Assembly: GCA_014529385.2 (NCBI GenBank)
Contig: CM043960.1
Location: 40,045,281-40,109,280 of the forward strand
Reading direction: 5' to 3'
DNA length: 64,000 nucleotides
DNA from: Adiantum capillus-veneris
Taxonomy: Eukaryota; Streptophyta; Polypodiopsida; Polypodiales; Pteridaceae
Shown: piece by piece, positions 45,741 through 56,947 of the stretch
Layout: the number at the start of each line of letters is the position of its first letter
Position numbering within the stretch: the first letter of the stretch is position 1
Notes under the pieces: model-generated
The model's input: the letters and a program-made list of their open reading frames with translations, nothing else
Told to the model about the DNA's origin: nothing
The model's database searches: none
Made by a program: the position numbers and the translations under genes

Positions 45741-46200
45741 CTATCTACAAAAACTATTGCCATAGACGCGTAGTGGGAGAGACCGGCCAACATGCAAATG
45801 TGGGTCTAGACTACTAGTGAAATCCAGAATGCACGGTTCAAGGATAGCTTTCTTATAAAGTTACAAGGCCACCCAAAACAAAAGCTTGAATTAACTTGGT
45901 AATGTGCATCTCGTCGACAAATAACTACTTATCTGATGCACAACATGGTTCAAGGGTAGGTATTGGCAATAACTTTACAAACTTCCAAGCCCAAGTTTTT
46001 CGATCTATCTACAAAAACTACAGGTGTAGGTAGCGTAGTAGGAGAGACTGGTTAGCACGCGGATGTGGGTCAGGACTACTAGTGAAGTCTAGAAACCATG
46101 GCTCAAGAAAATCTATATATGGAAATATTCTTACAAAGTTACAAACTGGCCACCCAAAACACAACTTGGATAAATTTGGTCCTATGCAATGTGGTGGTTG
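45741..46200. repeat. 264 bp tandem duplication upstream of the TPD1-like pseudogene
   Basis: The phrase 'ctatctacaaaaacta' at 45741 recurs at 46005, followed in both by 'gggagagac/ggagagact', 'gatgtgggtc', 'actactagtgaa' and 'acaaagttacaa'-type blocks. A third partial copy ('acccaaaacacaagcttggg') lies near 47050. Confidence 0.75.
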
Positions 46201-46224
46201 CTTGATTTAATAATTGTTGCATGC

Positions 46225-46480
46225 ATGCAAGGTGCCCCTACACCGTGAAGGAGCACTTCGCAGTGGGGAATGGGATACACACCATTCACGTGAAAAGGTG
46301 TTGCCTTGTCTACTATAATAAGTTAATGTCTTTCTATTGTGATGTCCCATTCTTGAATGAATCCATCAGTGGGTAGTACTCATCGAAAATGGTGGACCAA
46401 GCCAGGCAGATTCTGCTCATTGGGTCTCAATCCAGGCGGGCAGCCAGATGTGGGTCAAGCACTATGCCAGCAGTAGGTCT
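46225..46480 (+). pseudogene. Truncated copy of the TPD1-like gene
   Basis: Reads KEHFAV, VGNGIHTIHVKRCC, YYNKLMSFYCDVPFLNESIS in a frame with deletions and a stop. It aligns with KEHLVVVDTNMGNGIRSILV, SKYMSFRCDASFLKEAI of the copy at 47.7 kb. DNA similarity continues to about 46480 ('cagccagatgtgggtcaagc' against 'cggccagatgtgggtccaga'). A tandem duplicate that has decayed further than its neighbour. Confidence 0.6.
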
Positions 46481-46617
46481 TACACATTTTGAAAAAGAAA
46501 TAGTTGAAGAATATTGGGAGATCCAGAAGGGTGTATGGAAAGGGTCCTCATGATAATCTTGAGCACATGCATACATGGAGAAGTTGGAGAAGGCCGGGAT
46601 GCAAACTGTCTCAATAT

Positions 46618-46618
<1 letters not shown>

Positions 46619-46679
<61 letters not shown>

Positions 46680-46795
46680 TTTCATTCGCCTCTACCTTGT
46701 GAGCCATCTCTGCCTCCGCATCACCTCTTGCTCGCAAGGCAGCCCTACCTACATGGCCTTGCAACTGTGTGTGTGTGTGTGTGTGTGTGTGCTGA
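46619..46795. repeat. (GA)n and (GT)n microsatellites
   Basis: (GA)n at about 46619-46676 and (GT)n at about 46769-46791, separated by ~90 bp of C-rich unique DNA. Confidence 0.95.
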
Positions 46796-46991
46796 AGTTG
46801 ACCGCAAGGGAGAAGCCGCAAAGGAGTTGAGGAGGGTCTGCTTGGGAGAAGGCGCACAAGCCACAGGAAGGCATACGCAAGGTTGCAGACAGTAGAGAGC
46901 CAAAGGCATGCTGGGTGGGGGGAAGGGAATCTCAGGAGGGTATCTCCAAACTATCGGGTTTTTTAAAAAGAGGAGCGAGTAGTAGCCAGTA

Positions 46992-47564
46992 GGAGAAATA
47001 TGCGAGCCATGAAAACTAGTGTTACAAAGTTCCGACACTTACAAAGTTCCACCCAAAACACAAGCTTGGGTTAATTTGGCAATGTGCACCTTGTCGTGCA
47101 AACAACTACTTATCACCGAGATTCCTCAGCTCCCAACCTTTCCTCTTTGCAAATTCCCCACATCAACCGCATCAAGTTAATCAAAAGTGAATTTGAACTC
47201 TGGTGGCCGAGTTGAGAGCGTAAACGCGTGCTCTAACCGTCAAGTCAGGCCTTCATCTGAGCGAGATCCAACAGGATATTAGTATTAAAAAAAACAACCA
47301 TGTCTCGAAAACGAGCAGGGCATGTCCACTCCTCAACTATCACGCCTCTCCTCCTGAGTCCTAGCCTTGCACTCGCTACCTGCCCACGCTTGTGCACTCC
47401 TTAGCTGCTGCATCCTCGCTCTCGCCACTTGCGCCCATCCTGCTGTTGAATCGCATCTTCCATGATTCGGCTTAATAACTCTTTTCTAAAATGTGTGCAA
47501 CATACTTATCCGACGTACAATTAATATGGGAGAAATATGCGAGCCATGAAAACTAGTGTTACAA
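46992..47564. repeat. 36 bp direct repeat pair
   Basis: 46992-47027 and 47529-47564 are identical ('ggagaaatatgcgagccatg' followed by 'aaaactagtgttacaa'). They bracket 501 bp directly upstream of the TPD1-like first-exon candidate, so part of a promoter region may have been duplicated. Confidence 0.9.
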
Positions 47565-47589
47565 CAGTTACATCCAAAGTGGCGCAGAT

Positions 47590-48131
47590 ATGAGGATGGC
47601 GGCGTCATCAGCAGCAACAGCTGTAGCGGTAATTCTTGCGTGCTAGTCAGCGCTCTCTCTCTCTCTCTCTCTCTCTGCCTGCGCGTGGCTGCTTAATTTA
47701 ATGATTGCTGCATGCATATTGCAGCGTCGTGCCCCTGTAACACGAAGGAGCACCTGGTGGTGGTGGACACCAATATGGGGAACGGGATACGGAGCATTCT
47801 CGTGAAAAATCGTTGCACTTCCTGCTATTCTAAGTACATGTCTTTCCGCTGCGACGCCTCGTTCTTGAAAGAAGCGATCCGCGGGCAGTTCTCATAAGGC
47901 CTGCCGCTAAGGGTAGTCGTGGACCAACCCGAAGTCGCGCACTCCTCAGTCGACGAACCCAAAGAAGACGGATTCTGCTCGTTGGAGTACATGTCCGTCC
48001 GCCTGAATCCCGGCCAGATGTGGGTCCAGAACTACGCCAGCAATAGCTCCGATTAGGTGCGCCTCCTGGCCGACTCGCAGACCACCTCCGCCCCTTTGTT
48101 CGACCCATCTTGCGGCTCTGATACAGCTTAA
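47590..48131 (+). pseudogene. Small secreted Cys-containing protein, possibly TPD1-like, degenerate
   Basis: From 47712 one frame reads MHIAASCPCNTKEHLVVVD, IRSILVKNRCTSCYSKYMSF and RCDASFLKEAIRGQF, then a TAA (47895). It continues with GLPLRVVVDQPEVAHSSVDE, DGFCSLEYMSVRLNPGQMWV and QNYASNSSD, then a TAG (48054), ending at 48129-48131. The pattern V.N.C..C....F.C then C......L.PG.......YA resembles TPD1-like (tapetum determinant) cysteine-rich secreted proteins. A signal-peptide-like start (MRMAASSAATAVAVILAC at 47590) lies upstream across a (TC)n tract and a ttgcag acceptor-like site, but no donor keeps phase. Two internal stops argue for a pseudogene. The family call is tentative. Confidence 0.4.
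47651..47677. repeat. (TC)n tract between putative exons
   Basis: CT dinucleotide run between the signal-peptide-like segment and the main frame of the TPD1-like pseudogene; it may lie in an intron. Confidence 0.9.
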
Positions 48132-49233
48132 TCCATTCGTCGCTGGCCTTTCGCGGCAAGGAGCTTGTTCATTATTCATACATGTACTTACCTACGAAAA
48201 TTGAATGTAAACTAGTATGTACCTGCGGCAACCTGTGCGTTCCCGCGGTTACATGTGCGGCAATTGAAGAAACTATTGTTCTTCTTCCCTTCACATGGAG
48301 GAAAAATGTGGGCAAATGCCTATGGTTCTCATGTGAGATTTTATAACTCTTTAATATACTTGTGCATCAACCACCACTATAACTACTTTTTAGATGAGAA
48401 TGTATGACAATACACAAGGTCTAAGTACCCTCCACATTCACATTAACCAAACACAAATCTATTTTTTGGATCAACAATATGTTTACCTTTGCGAGTGTGG
48501 AGAGTAACTACAACTGATTTGGTGAGCAATGTGTCGTTTGCTTCTCAAAGGAAATATTTATGATGGGTGTGTGACCTGGGGGTGATTGCATGGGTATAGC
48601 AACTTTGTCTCTATATGTGGATAAATTTCAAAATTTACAGGCTGGATTGCACTCAATCTAGCTAGCATGTAAAGCGCATATTGTTTGTTTGTGTACATCT
48701 GGGCACCATTGGCACCTTAAAATGTGAGGGCAATGAAAGAAAAAAAGTTCACTTAATAATTTCTCTTTGCAAGAGTTTTGGACATCATGCTAAAAGAAAG
48801 AGCGTGCTGCAAAATACACACACACACACACACATGGAGCATACATGCACGTTCTTCTTTGAAAGAGAAGACTGTATTCAACCATTCACATGCTTTTCCT
48901 TACCCATCTTTTATACCATAGTAGCCATTTGGCTTAGCTCCCACTCCCTTAAATGTGAGATAGAGCATTGAGCCATACATTGAGGAGAGTCCCTTTTTGT
49001 ACGCGAATTATATCCCTTAACTATTTGAGAGTGCGATTATCATACCCTACATGAGTGCTCAGCTTTTGATCATATCGAACTTGCTTTACCCACATTTTAG
49101 CCCATACCATGGCCTACATACCTTTCTCTCCTAGCCACCTCATGGATTCAACTTGTTAGTGGCCACCCTTCTATCCATAGTCTTCAAGCAATTTACATGT
49201 TGGACTTGGTCCCATAGGTCAATCTGACCTTTT

Positions 49234-49240
<7 letters not shown>
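48132..49240. other. Unassigned DNA
   Basis: Only a (CA)n run at 48815-48833 was noted. No reading frame was recognised. Confidence 0.5.
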
Positions 49241-49241
<1 letters not shown>

Positions 49242-49280
<39 letters not shown>

Positions 49281-49441
49281 CCGTTAACCTTTGACGTCAC
49301 TGTAATTGTTTCTATGATATTGAAAGTTATGTCCCTCTCTCCTTGTATAAGTATGTGAGCATGCAAGCCCTTGAGCTCATTAATCAACGTTAATTGGCTA
49401 AAATTTTTAGGTCTCTTGTGATCTTCTTGTTCTTCTTCTGG

Positions 49442-49487
<46 letters not shown>

Positions 49488-49609
49488 GCAGCATGATGAC
49501 TTGTTGCTAACAATGTTCGGATTGGATAAGGTTTGCCTAAACTTAATAGCTAAGAGTTGGGATTAGGTGGTCTCAATATTAACGGGTCTCAAACCACGTC
49601 ACTATGAAG

Positions 49610-49652
<43 letters not shown>
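49242..49652. repeat. Three (TC)n tracts
   Basis: Tracts at about 49242-49278, 49446-49485 and 49613-49652, roughly 165-205 bp apart, with unrelated DNA between them. Confidence 0.93.
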
Positions 49653-49654
<2 letters not shown>

Positions 49655-50029
49655 GTTGCATGTCTAGTTTGTAGTATTAAAATGAAGCGTGTGAGAGGCT
49701 AAGAGCCTGGTCACGTGTACCAGCAACGTTGCTTTCTACCGGGCAGGAGTCGGATCTTCTCTCTCTACCTATCTTATCGTGGTACGTAGTTAAGAGCCTA
49801 GAAAGGCGCATAGCCTATCACATGGTTGACTTGGTTGACTTTTGAGGCACTCTCGTCTAGCAAGAACCTCCTCAAGATCTATCTCATCATCCACTCAAAT
49901 CAAGAATTTATTTTTGAAGCCATGGATTTTCTTGACTTGCAAACAAAGCTGGAAGGCTATTTAGCCGTTCCAAAGTGACCAGGCTCTAAATGAAAGCAAA
50001 ATGACATGGAGACAGTCCTACAATGGAGG
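49653..50029. other. Left flank of the complete LTR element
   Basis: No gene recognised. A duplicated 'taagagcc(t)' phrase lies at about 49700 and 49791. It ends at the CACAT target site. Confidence 0.5.
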
Positions 50030-50034
50030 CACAT
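50030..50034. other. Target-site duplication, left copy
   Basis: CACAT directly before the 5' LTR; identical to 63009-63013. Confidence 0.9.
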
Positions 50035-50971
50035 TGTTTGGAGGTGATAACAACATACAAGTGCCCACCTAGCCAAGGCGCCCGTTGGGTCAACTGGCCA
50101 AAGTTTTGATGTGGTCACATTATTTTTCCGATGTTTAATACATCAAACCCTGTAAAAGCCTAATGACAATCTTCTATGTCAAGTCTGAGTCAAAGATGTA
50201 ATTTTTCCAATGATGTATGTAAAGGTCCATGAGAAGTTGGCCGCCGCTCACTTTAGAAAGCCCTAGGTATATAATACACTAAGGTTAGTGGGAAAGGGAG
50301 ATTATTTTTTGAAGATTAGGGACTACTGCGCTACGTACAGAGAGCTACCTCTTTGCTCCAACTTGTAATCATCGCTTCTGTGGCTACGGTAATCCAAATT
50401 CAGTTTTGTTTCTTGCATTGTGTTCCTCTTACTCTGCTCTTCCATTCAAGTGTAAGCATTCAAGATTCGGTAAAGGTTTCAACCGCATCCGTTTAGGCCT
50501 TAAATCGCTGTTTTGAGTGTTTATATGCGTATTTTATGTTGTTTTGACCCTAAGAGAGGCTTTAGGGACCTAAAAACGACCCTTTAGGATCATTCGTTTA
50601 TTGTTTTTGCGTACTGTGGGACGAACGATCGTGATCGTGTACCTCTCCAGAATGCTGTGGCAGTGATAGGATATGTTCCTGATAGTCCCCTGTCGCTTCC
50701 CTTCAAGTTTTGTGCGATTCCAATATGATTTGCATGGTGAACGGGCATGATGACTGTAGAGCTGTGTAGAAGGACATAAGCAGATTACTTGGTTTTCGTG
50801 CGTTTGATTTTCTTGTGGAGTTAGTAGTTGCATCTCTTCGAGTTCACTTCATTAGGATTGACACCCTAGTGAGTTTCCATGCCTCATCCGAGTCGCTTCC
50901 CCTGTATTGATAATTTTATGTTGATGCTTGAGAGCTATGGTATGGACGTCCATCGCGGCGACCCACAAACA
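50035..50971 (+). repeat. 5' LTR
   Basis: TGTTTGGAGG...ACAAACA. It contains a TATATAATA promoter box near 50268 and one copy of the palindromic core (CGATCGTGATCG, 50626-50637, one base off the leader version) followed by TGTACC. Confidence 0.95.
50268..50276 (+). promoter_or_regulatory. LTR TATA box
   Basis: CTAGGTATATAATACAC, conserved at the same place in the 3' LTR (about 62306). Likely start of the element transcript a short distance downstream. Confidence 0.6.
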
Positions 50972-50972
50972 T

Positions 50973-50990
50973 TGGCGCCGCTGCCGGGGA
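50973..50990 (+). other. Primer-binding site, tRNA-Asp type
   Basis: TGGCGCCGCTGCCGGGGA, starting two bases after the LTR. It matches the complement of the plant tRNA-Asp(GTC) 3' end (TGGCGCCGTTGCCGGGGA) with one mismatch. Confidence 0.92.
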
Positions 50991-51500
50991 ATGAATCTTA
51001 GGTGATGAGTGACCGAGTGCGTATTCAGAGTTTTCTTATTGTTCCAAAAGATAATTTCCATTCCATTTACATTTCAGTGAAGCATCTAGACAGGGTTTTA
51101 GTGCTTAGTGGAGTCTAGGGTCGGTGGACTGGCTAGATCTACTCTTGAGAGATATAAGGAGTTGTGAGTGAGGTTGCTTTAAGCATTTTTTCTCTTCAAA
51201 TTTCTTTGTATCGATTGAGTACTGATCCATCATCCGTTTTTCATCATGTTTGTTTTGTTTGATTCATTTTCTTATGTTCTTTTATTTCTGTACTTAGGAG
51301 TATGATAAGTGAATCACATTCCAGTCAGATTTGGGGTAAAAGTTAGAGTCGAGAAACCAGAAAACCATAAATTTGGCAAAAAGGCTATAAGACTCTGAAA
51401 TTAGAAAATCTGACCAAACAGAGCTGAAATTGATTTAAATCACAAAGTGGTAGCACCAAACACTGGGAAATACTTGTTAGAGAGAGCCTGCAAAATTTCA
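50991..51500 (+). other. Leader, unique part
   Basis: No reading frame recognised; T-rich in the middle. It precedes the ~272 bp repeats. Confidence 0.6.
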
Positions 51501-53360
51501 TCAGATTTGGCCTCGGTACTACGATCGCGATCGGTGTACCTCAGTGTCAAAATTGTACAAGATTTGACATGTGCCTTCCTGATAAGATTCTAAACAAGTT
51601 TGTCTAAAGCAACCACACCCAAAAACATCAAAAATCAAGAAAATCAGGCCACTTGTGTAAAAACTAGCATGACAGACCTAGAAAGTGCAAAATCTTGACT
51701 TTTGGTGATCCAAATGCAAAAAGACTTGGGGGATAGCCTTAAAACATCAGTGTCTACAAGCATGCCAAATTTGGTCTAATTTGGGCTTCAAATTACGATC
51801 GCGATCGGTGTACCTCAGTGTCAGAATTGTACAAGATTTGACATGTGCCTTCCTGATAAGATTCTAAACAAGTTTGTCTAAAGCAACCACACCCAAAAAC
51901 ATCAAAAATCAAGAAAATCAGGTCACTTGGGTAAAACTAGCCTGACAGATCCAAAAACTGTAAAATCTTGACTTTTGGTGATCCAAATGCAAGAAGACTT
52001 GGGGGATAGCCTTAAAACATCAGTGTCTACAAGCATGCCAAATTTGGTCTAATTTGGGCTCCAAACTACGATCGCGATTGGTGTACCTAAGTGCCAGATT
52101 TTGACCAGACTTTACCTGTGGACTCCCCAAGTGTATACAAACATAAAAGTCTAAAGGACCTAGGGTCAAAAACCACAAAAAACATGTTAAAACCACTGAA
52201 TACAGATCCGAGTCAAAATTTGCTAAACTGACATAGAAATTGACTTTCAGTAGACCAAAACACATCAAAACTGAGAAGAATTGAAAGCATACAGAGGGAT
52301 AGCCTGTACACAAGACAATCCCAAATAGCTTTCATTTCCCAAAACAAATATCAAGATCAAGTCAAATTGACAGATTCTGGAAATTAGACACTTCAGACCA
52401 AGAAAGTGCAAATTCTTGACTTTTTTGAGTCCAAATTCAAAAAGATTTGGCAGGTAGTCTTAAAATAGCCTAGTGAACAAGCTGGTGAATTTTCATCCAA
52501 TTTGGGCTCCAAAGTACGATCGCGATTGGTGTACCTCAGTCCCAGATTTTGATCAGACTTTACCCACACATACACCTAGGTTATATAAGATACCAGGAGT
52601 TTTCAAAATTCAAAAAAGTGACCAAAATAGCCAAAATAGCAGATAGTCAGGAAACCATTGCAGCAGACCAAGATCTGGTGAAAACATGACTTTTTCTTGT
52701 CCAAATTCAAAAAGATTTGGGGAGTAGACTGTACACATCATTGTCTACCATATCCACAAGTTTAATCCAATTTGGGCTCAAAAGTACGATCGCGATCGGT
52801 GTACCATACTGACATTTTGAGTTGAGACTTGGTGAGTAGGTAGCTGATAGCTAGACAAACAACTTTCTCAAAAGAACCAAGGTCAAAAAACCAAAAGACA
52901 GTTGTAAAATAGGGCAAACACTGACCACTGATCCTTCAGACCAAAATTTTGAGAAAATTCAAGTTTTTGTGATCCAAATGCAAAGTGGGTTTGGGAATAG
53001 ACTAATCATACCCATGTCTATCAACTCCTAAAATTTCATCCAATTTGGGCTCCAAACTACGATCGCGATCGGTGTACCCCAGTGACATTTTGGACTGAAA
53101 ATTTATGAGTAGGTAGCTGACATCTAGTGCAACATATTTTCCAAAAGGAGCAAGGTCAAAAAAGCAAAAGAAAGTGGTCAAAAGTTCCATTTACACAATC
53201 AGGCCAATAACCGCAGAAACACATGTGATTTGGGTTTTCATTGGTCAAAACATCTCCAAATTCAAAAATACAAAGACACTTGGTATCAGGAGATCAAGGG
53301 CTAGCTACTGTGCAAAAATCTTCAAAATCTGTGACATGGGGTCAACGATCGCGATCGGTG
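51500..53360 (+). repeat. Leader tandem repeats with palindromic core
   Basis: Seven units carry CGATCGCGATCG (or ...GATTG) followed by GTGTACC: cores at 51522, 51796, 52069, 52517, 52787, 53060 and 53346. Spacings are 274, 273, 448, 270, 273 and 286 bp. The ~20 bp before the core ('aatttgggctc(c/a)aa') is also conserved. The rest of each unit has diverged much more, with recurring 'aaaaagacttggg' and 'aaatcttgacttttggtgat' phrases. Units 1 and 2 are nearly identical. The short minus-strand frames here are shadows of the conserved core. Confidence 0.9.
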
Positions 53361-53815
53361 TACCTCTACATAGTGGGGGTATCTGACTTCATAAGTTTGT
53401 AGACTTACTTGAGTACATCCCAAATCTCAAGTTTGAGTGAAAAATACCCTCTGGAGGCCAAGATACAAGCCAAAGTTCCTGTGTTCTGGACCTGAGACTG
53501 TTTTGAGTGTTGTTTCAAGTGCAGTTCACTAAAAGTGCTCTAACTTTTGATAGACAACTCCAAACTGAGTCAGGTATAGCTAGGAAGAAAGCTTGAGGGC
53601 AGTAGTCTCTAAAAAGTTTTGGTTTTAGAGCTGAATTTTTCTAGGTTTCCTAATTCCAAACTTTTAGGGTACCCCAAAACCAGTGTCCAGAGACCAAAAA
53701 AGTCACAAATTCCTGACTTTTTAGAGACATGACCAGGGGCAAAAAGGGATTGTGTGCACTAAGCCAAGGTGTTCTTATCAAGGACCATCTTGAGAGTATT
53801 GAGTGAGGATTAAAC
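53361..53815 (+). other. Leader, distal unique part
   Basis: Between the last palindrome and the gag start. No repeat or frame is supported. Confidence 0.6.
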
Positions 53816-55627
53816 ATGACAACTCAGCCATCATTAGGGTTTCCCACTCAACTCAGAGCTATGCCACCTACACAAACAACCAGAAATACTGCAACACCAA
53901 TAACAAGAGGGTTGAGACAAGACCATGAGGCTTATCAATCATATCAAGCCAAACCTCAAGGCATGGCTCATGGATATTTGTCAAGTGATCATGTAGTTCA
54001 CTGGAAGCCAAACCAATCAACTAAAATGCGGGAGTTTGGAAGAGAAAAAGTGGAGATTGCTGGAGACTTAGAGGAGAAGCATCCTCTAATCAACAAACCA
54101 AACGTGAGATTCATCAAAGCCAATGAATCCATGAGAGTGCTTACAGATTACACTCATGAGGGCTTATACAGATTCACAAACGGGGATCCATAAATCTTCT
54201 ACAGGTGTGTAGAGCCCAATGCCAGGGAGTTGACCACCCATAAGAACCTCTATACATTCACATATACGGATGCCCACGGAGTTCAAGTTTTGATGGTAGA
54301 TAAGTATGGACGAGAGTACAAACTTGTCGATCCAATTGACTTAGAGAGATACATATACAAGGGAACTCCAATTCCTACTTACTTTCAGCCAAAAACGATG
54401 CCAGAGAGCATATCAAAGGGGATTCCACCAAGATTTGCTCCAAGACGAGAAGAAGGAACAAGGGATGTCCTTGTGAGAGACCCCAACACGCTGAGATACA
54501 TGGTTGAACCAAAACCAATGAGACCATATCAATTGGCCAAATGTGTCAAGAAGAAGTATGATGGGTTAAGGGATCCATATGTACATGCATCCTTGTTCAA
54601 ACAAGTGTTAAGAGCCGAACAAGTATTTTATTTTCATACACAGTATGAGGGATTTGGCTTAACCTTGGAAGGGATAGCATTGAATTGGTTCCAACCGTTG
54701 GACAAAAATGCCTTCTCAAACGTTGAACAACTGTTGCAAGAATTTGTTGTGGAGTTCTCTAAAAGGGGAATCAAGCATAACACAGTGTCCCAAATCTATG
54801 CATTCAAGCAAAAAGAAGATGAGAGAGTGAAGGAAGTATCACTACGTTTCAAACAATATATAGAGAGATGTCCGGAACGCGAGTTACCACATGATGAAAG
54901 ATTATCAATTCTCTTCATAGAGGGTTTGAAAAATGAAACACTCAAGAAAGATTTGCACTTAAAAGGATGTACTTCCTTTGAAAAAGTCACGAGAGAAGCG
55001 TTATACCTAGTTGACAATTGTAAAGCCTATGGCGAGGAAATTGGTGATACAAAGATCACTATGGATAATGCTCCTTTAGAATCTAGTGAAACCAACACAA
55101 GGAAATTGGTTATGTCTCAATTAATGACCAACCTAGATGAGCTAGCAGTGCAAGTAGCACAACGAATAAAATGGTGTGCCATTGAGCAAAAATGGACCAA
55201 TCACGAGATGAGTGAGTGCTACTATAATCAAACCTACACGAGGGGGATACTATTTGGACATCAAATAGAAAAACAAATGCCATTAACAAATCATCCATTA
55301 TTTCAAAATAGGGTTGTATCAAGGGCTTCACAAAGAGCTCAGGTATCACAACCTAGTCTAGGACAAGAACCTACAAGAAAACTCTATTTATTGAATGAGG
55401 ACACTTTGATGTTCATAGCCAATCAAGAGAGTAGACCAGAGACCATTCTGGCTAAGAAAGAACAACCATCAATTGTGCCACCAGTGACTCAACAAGATGG
55501 ACCATGCTACAAGTGTGGAGGTAACCATTGGGGCAAGAATTGTTCTCGTGTAGAGATAATTGGATATTGTTCGGAGTGTGCCATTACACACATTGTTCCA
55601 AATTGTCCAAAACACCCAAACAAATAG
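53816..55627 (+). pseudogene. Gag with two zinc knuckles
   Basis: Starts ATG at 53816 (MTTQPSLGFPTQLRAM) and runs in one frame to TAG 55625-55627, broken only by TAA 54191-54193. The Retrotrans_gag core includes GFGLTLEGIALNWFQPLDKN, LQEFVVEFSKRG and QYIERCPERELPHDERLSIL (about 54640-54920). Two zinc knuckles follow: CYKCGGNHWGKNC (55505-55543) and CSECAITHIVPNC (55568-55606), both CX2CX3HX4C, one residue shorter than the usual CX2CX4HX4C. Gag would build the particle and bind RNA. The TTG at 54230 is not a start; the frame simply continues past the stop. Confidence 0.88.
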
Positions 55628-56947
55628 GGGAAAACAACAATGAATGTTGTGGGAGTGTTACCTTCTCCAAGTGGATCCGAGGTAGAACCCAAAATTCCTG
55701 TGAAGGTAGTGACGAGAGCCCAAGCAAAAGAAAATGCTGAGGACCAAGCTAATGAGGAGAAAGATCAACAACCCAAACAAGGGGAGACAACTAGTGTGTC
55801 AGTAAGGATTGGGAGAAAATCCTGGAAAGCCAAAAGAGACAGAATTAAAGCAAAAACAATTACAAAACAAACTGCACTACAAACAGAATTACAAGAGACA
55901 AAGGAGCAGTTAAAACAAGAACTGGAAAACAAAACGATGGTGAGCGATAAGAAACCAAGGACGGCGTCTTCTAGAGGATCTGTATTGGTAGACGAAGTCC
56001 TAGAGCCATTAGATGCTGCACTGGAAGCATATGAGGCTAGATTGAAACCCAACGAAACCCTAGAGCAACGAGGGATGAAATATCCTCATGCTGAGGTAGA
56101 GACTGAGAGGTTGAAAATGTGTAAGGAAATGGTAAAAACTTCACAGGCAATGATGGAGCCTGAAGCACCAATTCCACCTCCAGAAACAAAACCAAAAAGT
56201 GTTGGATTTGAAATGCCTAAGGCAAAGGTTGTTGAAACATTAACTCAAAGAAACATTGAGCTAGAATCACAAAAGGATATCCAAGCAAAGACTGCAACAC
56301 AAGAAACCAACAACCTAGAAATTCAACTAGATGATCGAGTAGTGGCCAACACCACTAATGATGCAAGGTCAAAATCACAATTTATGGCACCTATCCCAGA
56401 GATAGATGGGCCATGGCCAAATGAATTGTGGGAAGCAATTAGAAGTGCAAAAGATGAAAGTGCGACTTTCAAATCTGCACCCATAATTGAGGTCATTACA
56501 GAGAATGAAGTCTATCAGGGAGACATTCAATCTCTAAGCGGAGATGCAGGGACAAAAGTTTCAATTGAAAGCAAACCAGAGTCGTTGAAGACCTTACCCT
56601 CATACATAGGAGAACATGAGGCAGACTCAGAGACTAGAGTGGTGCCATCTCAGAGGAGAGCCATATCCAAGATGATGGATACAAAGAGTATGCAAGAGTT
56701 GATGTCAGCTGCAATACAGTGCACCATTACTCTATCTGAACTGCTTAAGATTAGACCACATGTATGGGATGAAGTAGGCAACAATTTGGGGAAGATGGGA
56801 TTAAAGATACCTCTTCAAGATCTACCCTCAAATGAGCAATCAAACAAAACTCAACAAGAAAGCGTAGATGCTAAACCCGTGCCAATAAACAAGGTGGGGG
56901 AATATTGCGAAGGAGAAGAAGGAAAAACCACCTTACTTGTGGAATAG
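55628..56947 (+). pseudogene. Gag-protease linker
   Basis: The same frame as gag, open from TAG 55627 to TAG 56945-56947. It is Lys/Glu/Gln-rich with coiled-coil character (QTELQETKEQLKQELENKTM), begins VVTRAQAKENAE and ends near TMQELM...ITLSELLKIRPHVWDE. Every segment has a decayed counterpart in the 21.5-32.8 kb element (VMTRAQDKEN; SIMSTPVHCTIILGELMRLK). The TAG at 56945 aligns with a tyrosine codon (tac, 26636-26638) in that copy, so it looks like a lesion rather than a programmed stop. Confidence 0.8.

Noticed and set aside
47196-47275. tRNA-like segment ('ggtggccgagttgagagcg')
   Set aside because: It has an A-box-like start, but I could not find a B box or a foldable acceptor and T arm.
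52020-53190. Minus-strand frames repeating an RDRSLEPKLD-like phrase
   Set aside because: They are antisense shadows of the conserved palindromic core in the leader repeats.
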